Assembly: GCF_034932065.1 (NCBI RefSeq) | Contig: NZ_JAYGHP010000002.1 | Span: 248,001 to 312,000, forward strand | Source: Crocosphaera sp. UHCC 0190 | GTDB taxonomy: Bacteria; Cyanobacteriota; Cyanobacteriia; Cyanobacteriales; Microcystaceae | DNA: 64,000 nt | Reading direction: 5' to 3' | In this document: piece after piece, positions 43,589 through 53,735 of the stretch | Position numbering within the stretch: the stretch's first letter is position 1 | Layout of the letters: every line of letters starts with the position of its first letter | Notes under the pieces: model-generated | Databases searched by the model: none | The model's input: the letters and a program-made list of their open reading frames with translations, nothing else | Told to the model about the DNA's origin: nothing | Translations under genes and position numbers: made by a program

Positions 43589-45142
43589 ATGGGTCAAAAA
43601 ACGCGAGGTGCGATAGCTGCGGGCCATCCAAAAACGGCGGAGGCGGGTCAAATTATCTTTGAATTAGGGGGCAATGCTTTTGATGCAGCCATTGCAGCCA
43701 TGTTAGCCTCTTGTGTGGTGGAATCTACCCTAACATCTGTTGGAGGGGGTGGATTTTTCTTAGCCCATACTAAAGAGAGAGAGAATATTTTATTTGATTT
43801 TTTTTGTCAAACTCCGCGCCAGAAAAACGCGAGGGAAGATCTCGATTTTTATGCCGTCAATTTAGATTTTAAAGGGGCTACTCAAGTCTTTCATATTGGC
43901 TTAGGTTCCATTGCCGTTCCTGGAACCTTAGCAGGAATTTTTAAAGTACAAAAACAACTGGGTAAACTGCCATTTCATGTTGTTGCGGAACCGGCCATTG
44001 AATATGCCAGAAACGGTTATCTAGTCACCCCGTATAATCGGGTAACATTTGAGATTTTAGAACCGATTTTAACTGGATCAAGTAATGCTCAAAAACTGTA
44101 TTCTCCAGACGGTAACTTATTAGAAACTGGGCAAAATGCTTATGTAAAAGACTTTGCCAATGTTCTAGAAGAACTAATTAAAAAAGGCGTTCAGGAATTT
44201 TACCAAGGAGAAATTGCCCATCAAATTATCATAGATATTTCGCAAGGAGGACATTTAACCCTAGAAGATTTAAGTCAATATCGTGTCATAAAAAGACATC
44301 CTCTTAAATTCCAATATCACGGCTATGAATTATTAACTAATTCCCCACCAAGTTCGGGAGGAATCTTAATTGCGTACTGCTTAAAATTATTAGAATCTTA
44401 TCCTGTTAATAGGTTGCAATGGGGAAGTAAACAACATCTAGAAATTTTGGCTCAAGTTATGGCTTTAACCAATGAAGCCAGAAAAATAAACTATGATAAC
44501 TATGTTTACCAAGGCGATATTATTGAGAAATTTCTAAGTAAAGAAAACCTAAATAACTCGCAAGAAAAATTAGAAAAAACCCTCAATAAATGGGGCAGTA
44601 CCACTCATATTAGTGCGGTCGATCAAGACGGAAATGCTGCCAGTGTGACCAACTCCAATGGAGAAGGCTCATCCTATGTAATTCCCAACACAGGAATTAT
44701 GTTAAACAATATGTTAGGAGAAGCGGATTTAAACCCGTTAGGCTTTCATACTTGGGAGAGCGATCACCGAATTTCTTCCATGATGTCTCCCACCATTATT
44801 TTAAAAGAAGGCAAGCCCGAAATCGTTTTAGGATCAGGGGGATCAAACCGAATTAGAACTGCCATTTTACAAGTTATTTCTAACTTATTAGACTTTAACC
44901 TTTCCCTAGAAAATGCCATCAATTATCCCAGAGTTCACTGGGAAAATAATATTTTTAACCTAGAACCCATGGAGCAATTGGGTAATTTTGCGTCCTTAAA
45001 TCTTCCCCCAGAGACTGAAATTGTACCCTGGCAAGAAACCAGTATGTTTTTTGGGGGAGTTCACGGGGTTAAATATGGGGAAGCAGGAACCTTAGAAGGG
45101 TTTGGCGATCCCCGTCGGGCAGGAGTCGCTATTGTTTGTTAA
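43589..45142 (+). CDS. ggt: Gamma-glutamyltransferase
   Basis: 517 residues. GGNAFDAAIAAMLA, SVGGGGFFLAH and, at the autoprocessing site, STTHISAVDQDGNAASVTNS (TTHISAVDQDGNAAS), whose threonine would become the N-terminal nucleophile of the small subunit. GSGGSNRIRTAILQ is also family-like. It hydrolyses or transfers the gamma-glutamyl group of glutathione. No clear signal peptide is seen (the protein begins MGQKTRGAIAAGHP), which is common in cyanobacterial forms. ATG start; stands alone. Confidence 0.94.
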   Translation: MGQKTRGAIAAGHPKTAEAGQIIFELGGNAFDAAIAAMLASCVVESTLTSVGGGGFFLAHTKERENILFDFFCQTPRQKNAREDLDFYAVNLDFKGATQVFHIGLGSIAVPGTLAGIFKVQKQLGKLPFHVVAEPAIEYARNGYLVTPYNRVTFEILEPILTGSSNAQKLYSPDGNLLETGQNAYVKDFANVLEELIKKGVQEFYQGEIAHQIIIDISQGGHLTLEDLSQYRVIKRHPLKFQYHGYELLTNSPPSSGGILIAYCLKLLESYPVNRLQWGSKQHLEILAQVMALTNEARKINYDNYVYQGDIIEKFLSKENLNNSQEKLEKTLNKWGSTTHISAVDQDGNAASVTNSNGEGSSYVIPNTGIMLNNMLGEADLNPLGFHTWESDHRISSMMSPTIILKEGKPEIVLGSGGSNRIRTAILQVISNLLDFNLSLENAINYPRVHWENNIFNLEPMEQLGNFASLNLPPETEIVPWQETSMFFGGVHGVKYGEAGTLEGFGDPRRAGVAIVC

Positions 45143-45283
45143 ACTTTTCAGGAGCATTCAGGTTAACTCGACGATTTCCGATTTGATGAGAGATACTGTA
45201 ACTTATGTAACAAGATCTCTCAATTTATTCACTTCTCACATCTGTCATTTTCCTATGTCCACCTCGAATTCCTGATAAATCCT

Positions 45284-46942
45284 ATGTTTGTTTTACGTTA
45301 TTGTGTGTGTGTGAGTGTAAGTCTTTTAGTGGCACTGGCTTATGAGGCCTCAGTGACAGCCCAAACCACGTCTTCCCTGAATCAAGGGGCTGACGAATTA
45401 AAATCAGAACCCCGTGTCAGTGAACTTAAGCAATTGGAAGAAACTTCGGTTAAACCCGACACAGAAGGAGTTACTCCAAGCAATCAAGAGAATACAGTGG
45501 TTAGAGAACAAGCCGTTCCCCCTCAGCCCATTTCGCCCACCAATTTCCAAGAATCTTTGCAACCGTCGGAAACCATTTTAGAAAAATTGCCCCCAAATAA
45601 TCTTAATCCGAGTGGCAACCCTTTACTATTTCCCACCAAACCCGATGAAGTAAAGACAAATGTTCGTCAAGCCATTAGCTTAAAAGAAGTGATCGCCTTA
45701 GCCTTACAACACAATCGAGAAGTTCAAACAGCCCGAACAACCTTAGAAGAACTTCAGGCAGAATTAGGGGTCGCTAGAGCGGAACTTTTCCCGATTCTTG
45801 ACATCGAAACCAGCCTGGTGCGTTTTCGGAATGACCGGGTTTTCGGGGGGGGTACAGACCTACTGGGAAACGTTCTGGGGCCTGAGGTCACTTCAGCAGA
45901 AACCTTTACCGATGCCAGAGCCAGCGCAAACCTAACTTATGATATTTATACAGGGGGAGGACGTTCTGCCAGGATTGAGCGAGCGGAGCGATCAGTGCGT
46001 CGTCAGCAATTAGAAGTGGAAGTGATTGCGGAGCGAGTCCGCTTTGAAGCGACGGATAACTATTACCTACTACAAAATGCTGATGCTCAGGTGGCTATCC
46101 GGCAAGCGGATGTGGAAAATGCCTCTCAAACCTTACGAGATGCTCAATTATTAGAAAGGGCCGGTTTAGGGACGCGATTTGATGTCCTACGGGCAGAAGG
46201 AGACTTAGCCACAGCCAATGAACAGTTAACCAGGGCGATCGCCGATCAACGAACAGCCAGGCGAAGACTGGCAGAAACCCTAAGTTTGGGGCAACAGGTC
46301 GAATTATCGGCGGCCGATGAAATTGCCGAATCAGGGATTTGGAATTTGTCCCTGGATGAAACCATTGTCCGCGCTTACAAAAATCGGGCTGAGCTAGAAC
46401 AAAGATTAATTGATCGGGAACTTGGGGAAAATGATCGAGAAATTGCCTTAGCAGAGATTAGGCCTAGAGTAGATTTTACGGCGAATTATGATGCTCGTGA
46501 GAACTTTGATGATGGTGTACCTGTGTTAACGGATTGGACGTTCCAAGCTCGCGTCAGATGGCGTATTTTTGACGGGGGGAGAGCCTTTGAGGGGGCAAGA
46601 CGGGCTGAACGTCGTATGGATCGAGCAAACCTCGAATTTGCTAACCAACGCAATGAAATTCGCTTTGAAGTAGAAGAAGCTTATTACAATTTGATTGCCA
46701 ATAAGGAAAATATTGATAGTACCCGTAAGAATGTGGCTACCTTTGATGAAGCCCTGAGATTAGCTCGTCTACGGTTTCAGGCAGGGGTAGGAACTCAAAC
46801 CGATGTTATTAATGCTCAACGGGATCTTTCCGGTGCGCGGGGGCGTTTTTTACAGGCAATTATTCAATATAATCAGTCTCTGAATGCCTTACAAAGAGCC
46901 GTGAGTAACTTCCCTGATGATCGTTTGTTTGAAACGCCTTAA
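45284..46942 (+). CDS. TolC-family outer-membrane efflux protein
   Basis: 552 residues. Signal peptide at about 1-25, then a low-complexity Pro/Glu/Thr-rich region to about 125, followed by two outer-membrane-efflux repeats. ISLKEVIALALQHNREVQTA starts the first repeat, and the second ends VGTQTDVINAQRDL. The long helices fit TolC. It should form the outer-membrane channel of type I secretion and drug-efflux systems. No inner-membrane pump or membrane-fusion gene is adjacent, as is usual for the single TolC of cyanobacteria. ATG start. Confidence 0.92.
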   Translation: MFVLRYCVCVSVSLLVALAYEASVTAQTTSSLNQGADELKSEPRVSELKQLEETSVKPDTEGVTPSNQENTVVREQAVPPQPISPTNFQESLQPSETILEKLPPNNLNPSGNPLLFPTKPDEVKTNVRQAISLKEVIALALQHNREVQTARTTLEELQAELGVARAELFPILDIETSLVRFRNDRVFGGGTDLLGNVLGPEVTSAETFTDARASANLTYDIYTGGGRSARIERAERSVRRQQLEVEVIAERVRFEATDNYYLLQNADAQVAIRQADVENASQTLRDAQLLERAGLGTRFDVLRAEGDLATANEQLTRAIADQRTARRRLAETLSLGQQVELSAADEIAESGIWNLSLDETIVRAYKNRAELEQRLIDRELGENDREIALAEIRPRVDFTANYDARENFDDGVPVLTDWTFQARVRWRIFDGGRAFEGARRAERRMDRANLEFANQRNEIRFEVEEAYYNLIANKENIDSTRKNVATFDEALRLARLRFQAGVGTQTDVINAQRDLSGARGRFLQAIIQYNQSLNALQRAVSNFPDDRLFETP

Positions 46943-47076
46943 TACTTAAGTTAAAAATAAGCAGTTAGGGGAAATCTCTACCGATTTAGGGAACTAAACC
47001 GAACTCAGTTTACGGCTTTTTTGGGTTAGGCTGACAACAGAAGATAATTCCTGCTGAATTATTGAGGAGTCAGAAA

Positions 47077-47526
47077 ATGAGTCACATTTACCGTCATTAT
47101 CATCAAATTAAAATTGTCAATCATGACAACAATAATCACCCTAAAATAAGTGGGGTTGAGGAGATTTGGTGTGATGGAAAAAAACAGGTTCATTACTTGA
47201 GCGATCAAGAGGTTTATGCTAAATTACAAGACCCGGATTTTCCTTTTTATCTTTTAACGGATGCTGGTACAGGGTTTGAATATTTCTATCCTCATCAATT
47301 AACTGATTGGCTAGAAACGGAAGATTTACCCCATCGCACTCGTTATATTAACCCCAATGAAGTAATAATTGAAGTTCCTAGCTATCCCCTCAAAAAATCA
47401 TCTAATTGGCGTAAAAAATTCCTAAGCTTAAGGCAATCAATAAAACAAGGAGTCAACAAAATTAAAAACATGGCTCAACGTTTACCCAATGCTCTAAAAG
47501 TTGCTTGGCAAGAATTAAAGCGTTAA
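47077..47526 (+). CDS. Hypothetical protein
   Basis: 149 residues from the ATG at 47077, preceded by GAGGAG at good distance; the frame is open to a GTG-type start at 47062. A compact N-terminal region (about 1-105) with EIWCDGKKQVHYLSDQEVYAKL and FEYFYPHQLTDWL is followed by a basic helical tail (about 110-149) rich in Lys and Arg. No motif is recognised. The tail could bind nucleic acid or membrane phospholipids; this is only a guess from charge. Confidence 0.7.
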   Translation: MSHIYRHYHQIKIVNHDNNNHPKISGVEEIWCDGKKQVHYLSDQEVYAKLQDPDFPFYLLTDAGTGFEYFYPHQLTDWLETEDLPHRTRYINPNEVIIEVPSYPLKKSSNWRKKFLSLRQSIKQGVNKIKNMAQRLPNALKVAWQELKR

Positions 47527-47574
47527 AATGGGGTGAGTTACTGTTTAATTCCCTTAATAATCAAATAATAACCC

Positions 47575-47667
47575 ATGAATTATTATACTTTTTGGGATTG
47601 GTTTACCGTTTTCGGATACATTGGATTTGCTAGTATTATTGTTTGGGCTGTCTGTCTTAAGCAATAG
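47575..47667 (+). CDS. Candidate 30-residue single-helix membrane microprotein
   Basis: An ATG opens a 30-codon frame: MNYYTFWDWFTVFGYIG, then a hydrophobic stretch, ending CLKQ. It has one strongly predicted membrane helix with aromatic residues at one end and Lys at the other, like small subunits of photosynthetic or respiratory complexes. No clear ribosome-binding site precedes it. It sits in the 242-bp gap before tldE. Not recognised as PetN, PsbX, CydX or Ndh small subunits. Without conservation data it could be chance. Confidence 0.35.
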   Translation: MNYYTFWDWFTVFGYIGFASIIVWAVCLKQ

Positions 47668-47768
47668 CCCAACAATCTCGACATCTGAAGATACATAGTT
47701 GACTAAAGAGTGTAAAATAAAGGATAGTAAGCTCAACATTATATCCTGAAAAAGCACCATAAATCCCT

Positions 47769-49109
47769 ATGATCAATACAGAAGAAATCGCCAATTATGC
47801 TCAAATAAGTGCCAAAGAAATCGGCATCACTAAATATGATATTTATGGTTCATCGATTGATGAAACCAGCGTTGAAGTTGATAACGGGGAACCCAAACAA
47901 GTCCAAGCATCAAATCGTTCAAGTGTTATTGTTAGAGTCTGGAATGAGAAGGAAACTGTCGGGGTAACAACCACCACTGATTTAGATGAATTAGGCATAA
48001 AATTAGCCTTAGAAACAGCTAAAGAAGCTAGTATTTTTGGCAATACAGAAAACATTCCAGAATTCAGTCCCGAAGCAAAAGCTCCCATTGCTAATATACC
48101 CGATCAATTGGTTGAACCGTCCCCCGTTCCTACCTTAATTGATACCTTAATTCAAGCAGAAAAAACCCTCTTAGAAGCTCATCCTGCGATTAAAGGGGTT
48201 CCTTATAACGGGTTATCTCAAGAAGATATTAAACGATTCTATTTAAACAGTGAAGGAGCTATGCGTCAAGAAGCTCGTTCCTATTCTGTTATTTATCTCT
48301 ATAGTCGCACGGAAGAAGAAGGGAAAAAACCGAGGGGCGCAAGTTCCATGAAAATCAGCAGGGGGTTATCAGATTTAGATATTGAGGGCTGTTTAAAAGA
48401 AGTGACTGAAAAAACAATTAGTCATATTAATTATCAAAGTATTCCCTCTGGTAAATACAGAATTGTCTTTTCTCCAAAAGCATTTTTAAGCTTAATTAGT
48501 GCCTTTTCTAACCTGTTTAATGCTCAGAATATTTTAGATAAACAAAGTCTTTCTAACCCAGATTCATTAGGAACAGAAGTTGCTGTTAATTCTCTCTGTC
48601 TTTGTGATGATGCCTTACATCCTGATAATATTGGGGCCGAAACCTTTGATGGAGAAGGAACTCCTACCCGTCGTGTTGAATTAATTAAAAATGGGGTTCT
48701 CAGGGGATTATTACACAGCACAGGAACCGCTAAACGGATGAATGCTCAGCCCACAGGAAACGCCAATATTGGGTCAAAAGTGACAGTGGGTTCTCATTTT
48801 TATCACGTCTTTTCTAATGCAACAGAAGCCCCTCAATATTCTCTAGATCAGGCAGATAATGTCATTTTAATTGACAAATTACAAGCCCTTCATGCGGGAG
48901 TAAATGCCTTACAAGGATCTTTTTCTTTGCCCTTTGATGGCTGGTTAGTTAACCAAGGCAAATTAACCAGTATTGATGCGGCAACAGTAGCAGGAGATTT
49001 TCTAGAATTGTTAAAGTCAATTATTTGTATCGAAACAGAATCAGAAGTTACTCCTGGGGGAGTTTGTCCGAGAATTTGGATTGATAATTTATCTGTAACA
49101 GGGGAATAA
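47769..49109 (+). CDS. TldE/PmbA-family metalloprotease-like protein
   Basis: 446 residues. TTTDLDELGIKLALETAKEA (TTTDLDELGIKLALETA), then NSLCLCDDALHPDNIGAETFDGEG in blocks (DDALHPDNIGAETF, DGEGTPTRR), NGVLRGLLHSTGTAKRMN and a C-terminal PRIWIDNLSVTG. This order matches PmbA/TldE. The zinc HExxxH motif of TldD is absent, as expected for the TldE subunit. With TldD it degrades or processes unfolded peptides. ATG start. TldD is not in the window. A 28-nt palindrome follows the stop. Confidence 0.9.
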   Translation: MINTEEIANYAQISAKEIGITKYDIYGSSIDETSVEVDNGEPKQVQASNRSSVIVRVWNEKETVGVTTTTDLDELGIKLALETAKEASIFGNTENIPEFSPEAKAPIANIPDQLVEPSPVPTLIDTLIQAEKTLLEAHPAIKGVPYNGLSQEDIKRFYLNSEGAMRQEARSYSVIYLYSRTEEEGKKPRGASSMKISRGLSDLDIEGCLKEVTEKTISHINYQSIPSGKYRIVFSPKAFLSLISAFSNLFNAQNILDKQSLSNPDSLGTEVAVNSLCLCDDALHPDNIGAETFDGEGTPTRRVELIKNGVLRGLLHSTGTAKRMNAQPTGNANIGSKVTVGSHFYHVFSNATEAPQYSLDQADNVILIDKLQALHAGVNALQGSFSLPFDGWLVNQGKLTSIDAATVAGDFLELLKSIICIETESEVTPGGVCPRIWIDNLSVTGE

Positions 49110-49121
49110 TAAAAATTAGAG

Positions 49122-49149
49122 ATAGAGACGTTATGGATAACGTCTCTAC
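49122..49149. repeat. 28-nt palindrome after the tldE-like gene
   Basis: TAGAGACGTTAT (49123-49134) pairs perfectly with ATAACGTCTCTA (49137-49148) around GG. With one flanking base on each side the span is 28 nt, ending CTAC. Its outer arm matches the copy at 61297-61324, while the inner bases differ. It probably doubles as a transcript end. Confidence 0.75.
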
Positions 49150-49266
49150 ATTGATTCTAATTACCCTTAATACAACTTTATTTAACGGTTTAAAGTTTCC
49201 TGAATAAACAGCATCAAGAAAAGAATTATCTATACAATAAAATAGTTTGAGAAAAGAGCAGTAATC

Positions 49267-50811
49267 ATGCAACAGAGAAAACAACTTGACTCCATTGTAG
49301 TCACTGCCGAACAAATGGCTAGAATTGAAGGGAGAATTTTTGCGGCCGGAATGCCAGTGGCGGCCCTCATGGAGAAAGCTGCTTATCTCATGTTCAGACG
49401 CATTCAGCAGCTTTATCCTTTCCCCCAGATCTCACGGGTTGGGGTATTAGTGGGGCCAGGCCACAATGGAGGTGATGCTTTAGTCATTGCTAGGGAACTG
49501 CATTTACAAGGCTATGATGTTTGTTTATATCGTCCCTTTCCTCAATTAAAAGAATTAACCCAACAACACGCTAACTATGCCGATAGTTTAGGTATTCCCT
49601 ATTATGGTGACATCGAATCTTTAAGCAACTGTCAATTAATTATTGATGGGTTATTTGGGTTTGGCCTGACGAGATCACTATCGGGTAATATTGCTTTAGC
49701 CGTAGATCTCCTCAATGAATGGTCAATTCCCGTGGTTAGTGTAGACATTCCCTCTGGTTTACACACCGACACCGGAGAAATCTTAGGCACTGCTGTTAAA
49801 GCGAGTCTTAGCCTATGTTTAGGGTTATGGAAACCTGCTTTTTTTCAGGATCAAGCTTTACCCTACATTGGACAAGCTGAAAGGATAGATTTTGGTATTC
49901 CTTTACGAGATGTTTGGTCGATTATTTCCCAACCGCCTCCTTTACAAATTTTAACTCAAACCCTAGCACTAGAGTTTTTACCCTTGCCCCGTCCCCTACT
50001 TACCCATAAATATCAGCAAGGCCATTTACTGCTTATTTGTGGTTCCCGTCGTTATGCGGGGGGCAGTATTTTAACCGGATTAGGGGCCCGGGCCAGTGGG
50101 GTAGGGATGTTATCGATCGCTGTTCCTACTTCCATCAAACCTTTACTGGTGAGTCAGCTTCCTGATGCGTTAATTATTGACTGTCCCGAAACCGCAACCG
50201 GAGCGATCGCTGAGTTACCCCCTTTAGCGACAGACTTCGACTCCTATAATGTTATCGCTTGTGGCCCTGGTTTAACGAGAGAAAACCCTCAGATCATCGA
50301 AAAAGTTTTAGAAGCCAATTGCCCCCTTATTTTAGATGCTGATGGACTCAATATTTTAGCCCAATTAGGAATGGTTTCCCATCTCTCTCAACGCCCTGCC
50401 CCTACAATTTTAACCCCCCATTTAGGAGAATTTAAACGACTTTTTCCCCAGATTCTTCATCCTGAAAAAGATAGAATTACGGCGGTGAAAACTGCGGCCA
50501 GAGAAAGCGGTGCGATTATTTTATTAAAAGGTGCCAGAACGATTATTGCTCATCCTCAAGGAACGACTTTGGTTATTGCTGAAAGTACCCCCGCCTTAGC
50601 AAGAGGCGGCAGTGGCGATGTTTTAACCGGATTAATTGGGGGCTTATTAGGACAAATTTTGCGTCAAGAAAAACCCTTAGAAGCTATGGTTGCTACTGCC
50701 GCTTGGTGGCATAGTCAAGGGGGAATTTTAGCAGCAAAAGAACGCACAGAATTGGGGGTTGATGCCTTTACATTATCCCATTATTTGCATCGGGTTTTAT
50801 TAGAAAATTAA
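49267..50811 (+). CDS. nnr: Bifunctional NAD(P)H-hydrate epimerase / dehydratase
   Basis: 514 residues. The N-terminal YjeF_N epimerase domain (about 8-225) has VGVLVGPGHNGGDALVIAREL (VGPGHNGGDALV), LIIDGLFGFGLTR and VSVDIPSGLHTDTG. The C-terminal ADP-dependent dehydratase (about 240-510) has YQQGHLLLICGSRRYAGG, NVIACGPGLTR and ARGGSGDVLTGLIGGLL. It repairs NADHX and NADPHX formed by hydration of nicotinamide cofactors. ATG start; single-gene unit. Confidence 0.95.
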   Translation: MQQRKQLDSIVVTAEQMARIEGRIFAAGMPVAALMEKAAYLMFRRIQQLYPFPQISRVGVLVGPGHNGGDALVIARELHLQGYDVCLYRPFPQLKELTQQHANYADSLGIPYYGDIESLSNCQLIIDGLFGFGLTRSLSGNIALAVDLLNEWSIPVVSVDIPSGLHTDTGEILGTAVKASLSLCLGLWKPAFFQDQALPYIGQAERIDFGIPLRDVWSIISQPPPLQILTQTLALEFLPLPRPLLTHKYQQGHLLLICGSRRYAGGSILTGLGARASGVGMLSIAVPTSIKPLLVSQLPDALIIDCPETATGAIAELPPLATDFDSYNVIACGPGLTRENPQIIEKVLEANCPLILDADGLNILAQLGMVSHLSQRPAPTILTPHLGEFKRLFPQILHPEKDRITAVKTAARESGAIILLKGARTIIAHPQGTTLVIAESTPALARGGSGDVLTGLIGGLLGQILRQEKPLEAMVATAAWWHSQGGILAAKERTELGVDAFTLSHYLHRVLLEN

Positions 50812-51113
50812 TCACTTTTCAAAATAATATTAATTTAACTATCAACCCTGTAAGGACGGGTTTATTGAGCTTACTGGTGTAACGCTCATATTTTTTGAAC
50901 GATTAACGACTAATGTAGTCCAAATCACAACCATTCCTGAAAAAACAAGCTATCCTATAATTCCACATATAGAGTAAGTATTGAGAAATTAAAGAGGACA
51001 TGACACCATATCTGTGGTATAAACGAAAAGTGTCCTGATTTTAATTGGCACAAATTCAGTGATTTTTTTAGTACAAAACTATTAGTTTTTTACCCTTAGT
51101 CCTAGCAGTGTAA
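50812..51113. other. Intergenic leader of nrdA
   Basis: 302 bp before nrdA. AACCC...GGGTT (about 50851-50868) could be a weak terminator for nnr. ACACCATATCTGTGGT (51003-51018) matches about 12 of 16 positions of the NrdR-box consensus as I remember it, which would make sense before a ribonucleotide reductase gene, but the match is too weak to assert. No reading frame looks coding. Confidence 0.35.
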
Positions 51114-53426
51114 ATGATGCAACCGACAGTCTTAACTTCCCCCCATCAAACCCATCTTGGAGACACCCACACCCCTCATTCCGGCAACCCTTCACAGCTA
51201 GGAACGAATAAAATTCAAGTGATCCGACGGGATGGTTCTTGGACTGCCTTGAATATTGGTAAAATTCGGGCAGTTGTAGACTGGGCCTGTGCTGACCAAG
51301 AAGTTAATACAATTGCGCTAGAGGCCGGATTAACCACCCGTTTACGTCATGGCATCACCACGAGAGAAATCCAGGATAACCTAATTAACTGCGCTTTGGA
51401 AATGTGTAGTCCCGAAGAACCGGATTGGCGTTATGTTGCGGGAAGACTGCACATCTGGAGTCTTTGGAAAGACACTCTAGTCAGTCGCGGTTATCAATAC
51501 GGGAATTATGAAACTACCGTCAGGACTAAGGTAGAGAATGGGAGCTATGATAAACGCCTCTTAACCTATTCTACGGCAGAATTACAAGAAGCGAATTCCT
51601 GGATTAATTCTGATTGGGATACAGACTATGACTATGCAGGGGCCGTACTTCTCACCAGTCGCTACCTGTTACCCGATGAACTCCCCCAAGAGGCTATCTT
51701 AACCTGCGCTTTACTTTTAGCGACGGTAGAAACCCCCGAAAACCGTCTCCTTTGGGCGAAGCGTTTTTACGAAGCCATTGCCAGTCGTAAAGTATCCCTA
51801 GCTACGCCAATTTTAGCTAATTTACGGGTTCCAGGGGGGTCGTTGACCAGTTGCTTTATTTTGTCGATTGATGACAGCTTAGAGAGCATTTTTGAAGAGA
51901 TTACCAATAGTGCCAGAATCTCTAAAAATGGCGGTGGTGTTGGGGTCAATGTCAGTCGTATTCGGGCCACGGGCAGTTGGGTCATGGGGAAAGCCAATGC
52001 CTCTGGGGGGGTTATTCCTTGGATTAAACTTTTGAATGATACGGCGATCGCCGTTAACCAAGGAGGAAGACGGGCCGGGGCCGTCACCGTTGGGGTGGAT
52101 ATTTGGCATTTAGATGTCCCAGAATTTTTGGAAATACAGACAGAAAATGGGGATCAAAGACGGAAAGCTTATGATATTTTTCCTCAGTTAATTTTGACCG
52201 ATGAATTCATGCGTCGGGTGGAAAATAAGCAGGAATGGACGTTAGTTGATCCTTACGAAGTTCGTAACAATTTGGGCATTGAATTAGGGTCATTATGGGG
52301 CGAAAAGTTTGAAGAAGCTTATGGCTTAATTGAAGCAGAATTAGGCAGAAAAATTACACTGTATAAGCGAGTGAATGCCCGTGAATTGTTCAAAACTATC
52401 ATGCGATCGCAGGTGGAAACAGGAATGCCCTATTTGGCTTTTAAAGATACTATAAATAGAGCAAATCCTAATAAGCACGTTGGTTATATTCCTGGTGTGA
52501 ACCTTTGCACTGAGAGCTTCTCAAATGTATCCCCAGGAAAACATAGTCATTGTTGCAACCTCGTAAGTCTTAATTTGGCCAATATTGAGGATCAAGAAAT
52601 TGATTATTTATGTAACATAGCAGTTCGTATTCTCGATAATACCATTGATATTACTAACCCTCCCTTTGATGATGCTAAGCGTCATAATAATGAATATCGC
52701 ACCATTGGGGTTGGCTGTATGGGGTTAGCAGACTGGTTAGCTAAAAGGCGTTTAACCTATGATCACTTAACAGAAATTAGCCAATTATTTGAAGAAGTCG
52801 GTTATTGGTGTACTCAAACTTCTATGGAGTTATCAAAAGAAAGAGGGGCTTATAATGCTTTCGGTGGAAGTGATTGGAGTTTGGGTAAATTAATTGGGTC
52901 AAAACCTGTTGAATGGTTCTTAGAAAATGCTCATCAAAAAGACCGTTGGTTAACTTTATCAGAAGATATTAAAACTTACGGAATTCGTAACTCCCATATT
53001 ACCGCGATCGCACCGAATACTTCCTCCTCATTAGTGCAAGGTTGTACAGCAAGTATTCTCCCCGTTTATAGTCGTTTCTTCTATGATAAATGGGCCAAAG
53101 GTACAGTTCCCATTGCCCCCCCATTTATTAATGATTCATTTTGGTTTTATCACGAAAATAAGACCTTAGATCAACAAAAAGTAGTTAAAGCAGTGGCAAC
53201 TATTCAACAGTGGATAGATACGGGAATTTCCATGGAATTATTGTTTAATTTGAATCAAGGGGTTTACTTCCCTAATGAACCGGAACGCTGTTTAACCGCT
53301 AAGGATATTTTTGATAGTTTGATGTTAGCTTGGAAAGAAGGTTGTAAAGCTATTTATTACGTCAGAACGGTACAAAAAGACGATTTTAAAGAGTCTGATA
53401 ATAGTTGTACTGCTTGTGCAAATTAA
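51114..53426 (+). CDS. nrdA: Class I ribonucleoside-diphosphate reductase, large subunit
   Basis: 770 residues. The N-terminal ATP-cone (about 33-120) starts IQVIRRDGSWTALNIGKI. The active site has SCFILSIDD, NLCTES (the catalytic Cys with Asn and Glu) and the paired cysteine of HCCNLVSLNL. The radical-relay tyrosines lie in AIYYVRT, and the C-terminal tail holds CTAC. The YY pair shows class I rather than the B12 class. It makes dNDPs with the small subunit NrdB, which is not in the window. ATG start; the ATP-cone indicates dATP control. Confidence 0.95.
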   Translation: MMQPTVLTSPHQTHLGDTHTPHSGNPSQLGTNKIQVIRRDGSWTALNIGKIRAVVDWACADQEVNTIALEAGLTTRLRHGITTREIQDNLINCALEMCSPEEPDWRYVAGRLHIWSLWKDTLVSRGYQYGNYETTVRTKVENGSYDKRLLTYSTAELQEANSWINSDWDTDYDYAGAVLLTSRYLLPDELPQEAILTCALLLATVETPENRLLWAKRFYEAIASRKVSLATPILANLRVPGGSLTSCFILSIDDSLESIFEEITNSARISKNGGGVGVNVSRIRATGSWVMGKANASGGVIPWIKLLNDTAIAVNQGGRRAGAVTVGVDIWHLDVPEFLEIQTENGDQRRKAYDIFPQLILTDEFMRRVENKQEWTLVDPYEVRNNLGIELGSLWGEKFEEAYGLIEAELGRKITLYKRVNARELFKTIMRSQVETGMPYLAFKDTINRANPNKHVGYIPGVNLCTESFSNVSPGKHSHCCNLVSLNLANIEDQEIDYLCNIAVRILDNTIDITNPPFDDAKRHNNEYRTIGVGCMGLADWLAKRRLTYDHLTEISQLFEEVGYWCTQTSMELSKERGAYNAFGGSDWSLGKLIGSKPVEWFLENAHQKDRWLTLSEDIKTYGIRNSHITAIAPNTSSSLVQGCTASILPVYSRFFYDKWAKGTVPIAPPFINDSFWFYHENKTLDQQKVVKAVATIQQWIDTGISMELLFNLNQGVYFPNEPERCLTAKDIFDSLMLAWKEGCKAIYYVRTVQKDDFKESDNSCTACAN

Positions 53427-53429
53427 TGG

Positions 53430-53454
53430 GTAGGGTGGGCAATGCCCACCTTAC
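53430..53454. repeat. 25-nt palindrome after nrdA
   Basis: GGTGGGC (53434-53440) pairs with GCCCACC (53444-53450) around AAT, flanked by GTAG... and ...TTAC ends. A likely transcript end of nrdA and a shortened relative of the 28-nt palindromes. Confidence 0.65.
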
Positions 53455-53735
53455 TAAACTTTATTCTATTCTAGATAGTGGTTAAGTTAAAATTATGAAT
53501 CTGAGCAAGCTCATATGCTATTAGAGACAGAAGGAAATTTTATTAGCTATGTAGATGTTGAACTAAAACAAACGGCCCGTCATATTTAATAATCAATCAA
53601 GCTGTAACATATTTGTATTTTAAATATTATTTTTACCCCCAAAAACTGTAATATTCAATACAAAATACCTCAAAAAATGTTCATTATGAACAAAAAATAT
53701 GATAAATATTCTCATTAAGAAACGAGAGCAAGGGG

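Noticed and set aside
47554-47760. Reverse-strand frame of 68 codons before the tldE-like gene
   Set aside because: No ribosome-binding site and no recognisable pattern; the opposite-strand 30-codon frame is a better candidate.
50960-51018. Paired NrdR boxes upstream of nrdA
   Set aside because: One site matches about 12 of 16 consensus positions and the second (near 50963) is worse; too weak to annotate as boxes.
53515-53589. 24-codon frame MLLETEGNFISYVDVE... after nrdA
   Set aside because: Too short, no ribosome-binding site, upstream stop close by; could be a gene fragment but nothing supports a family.
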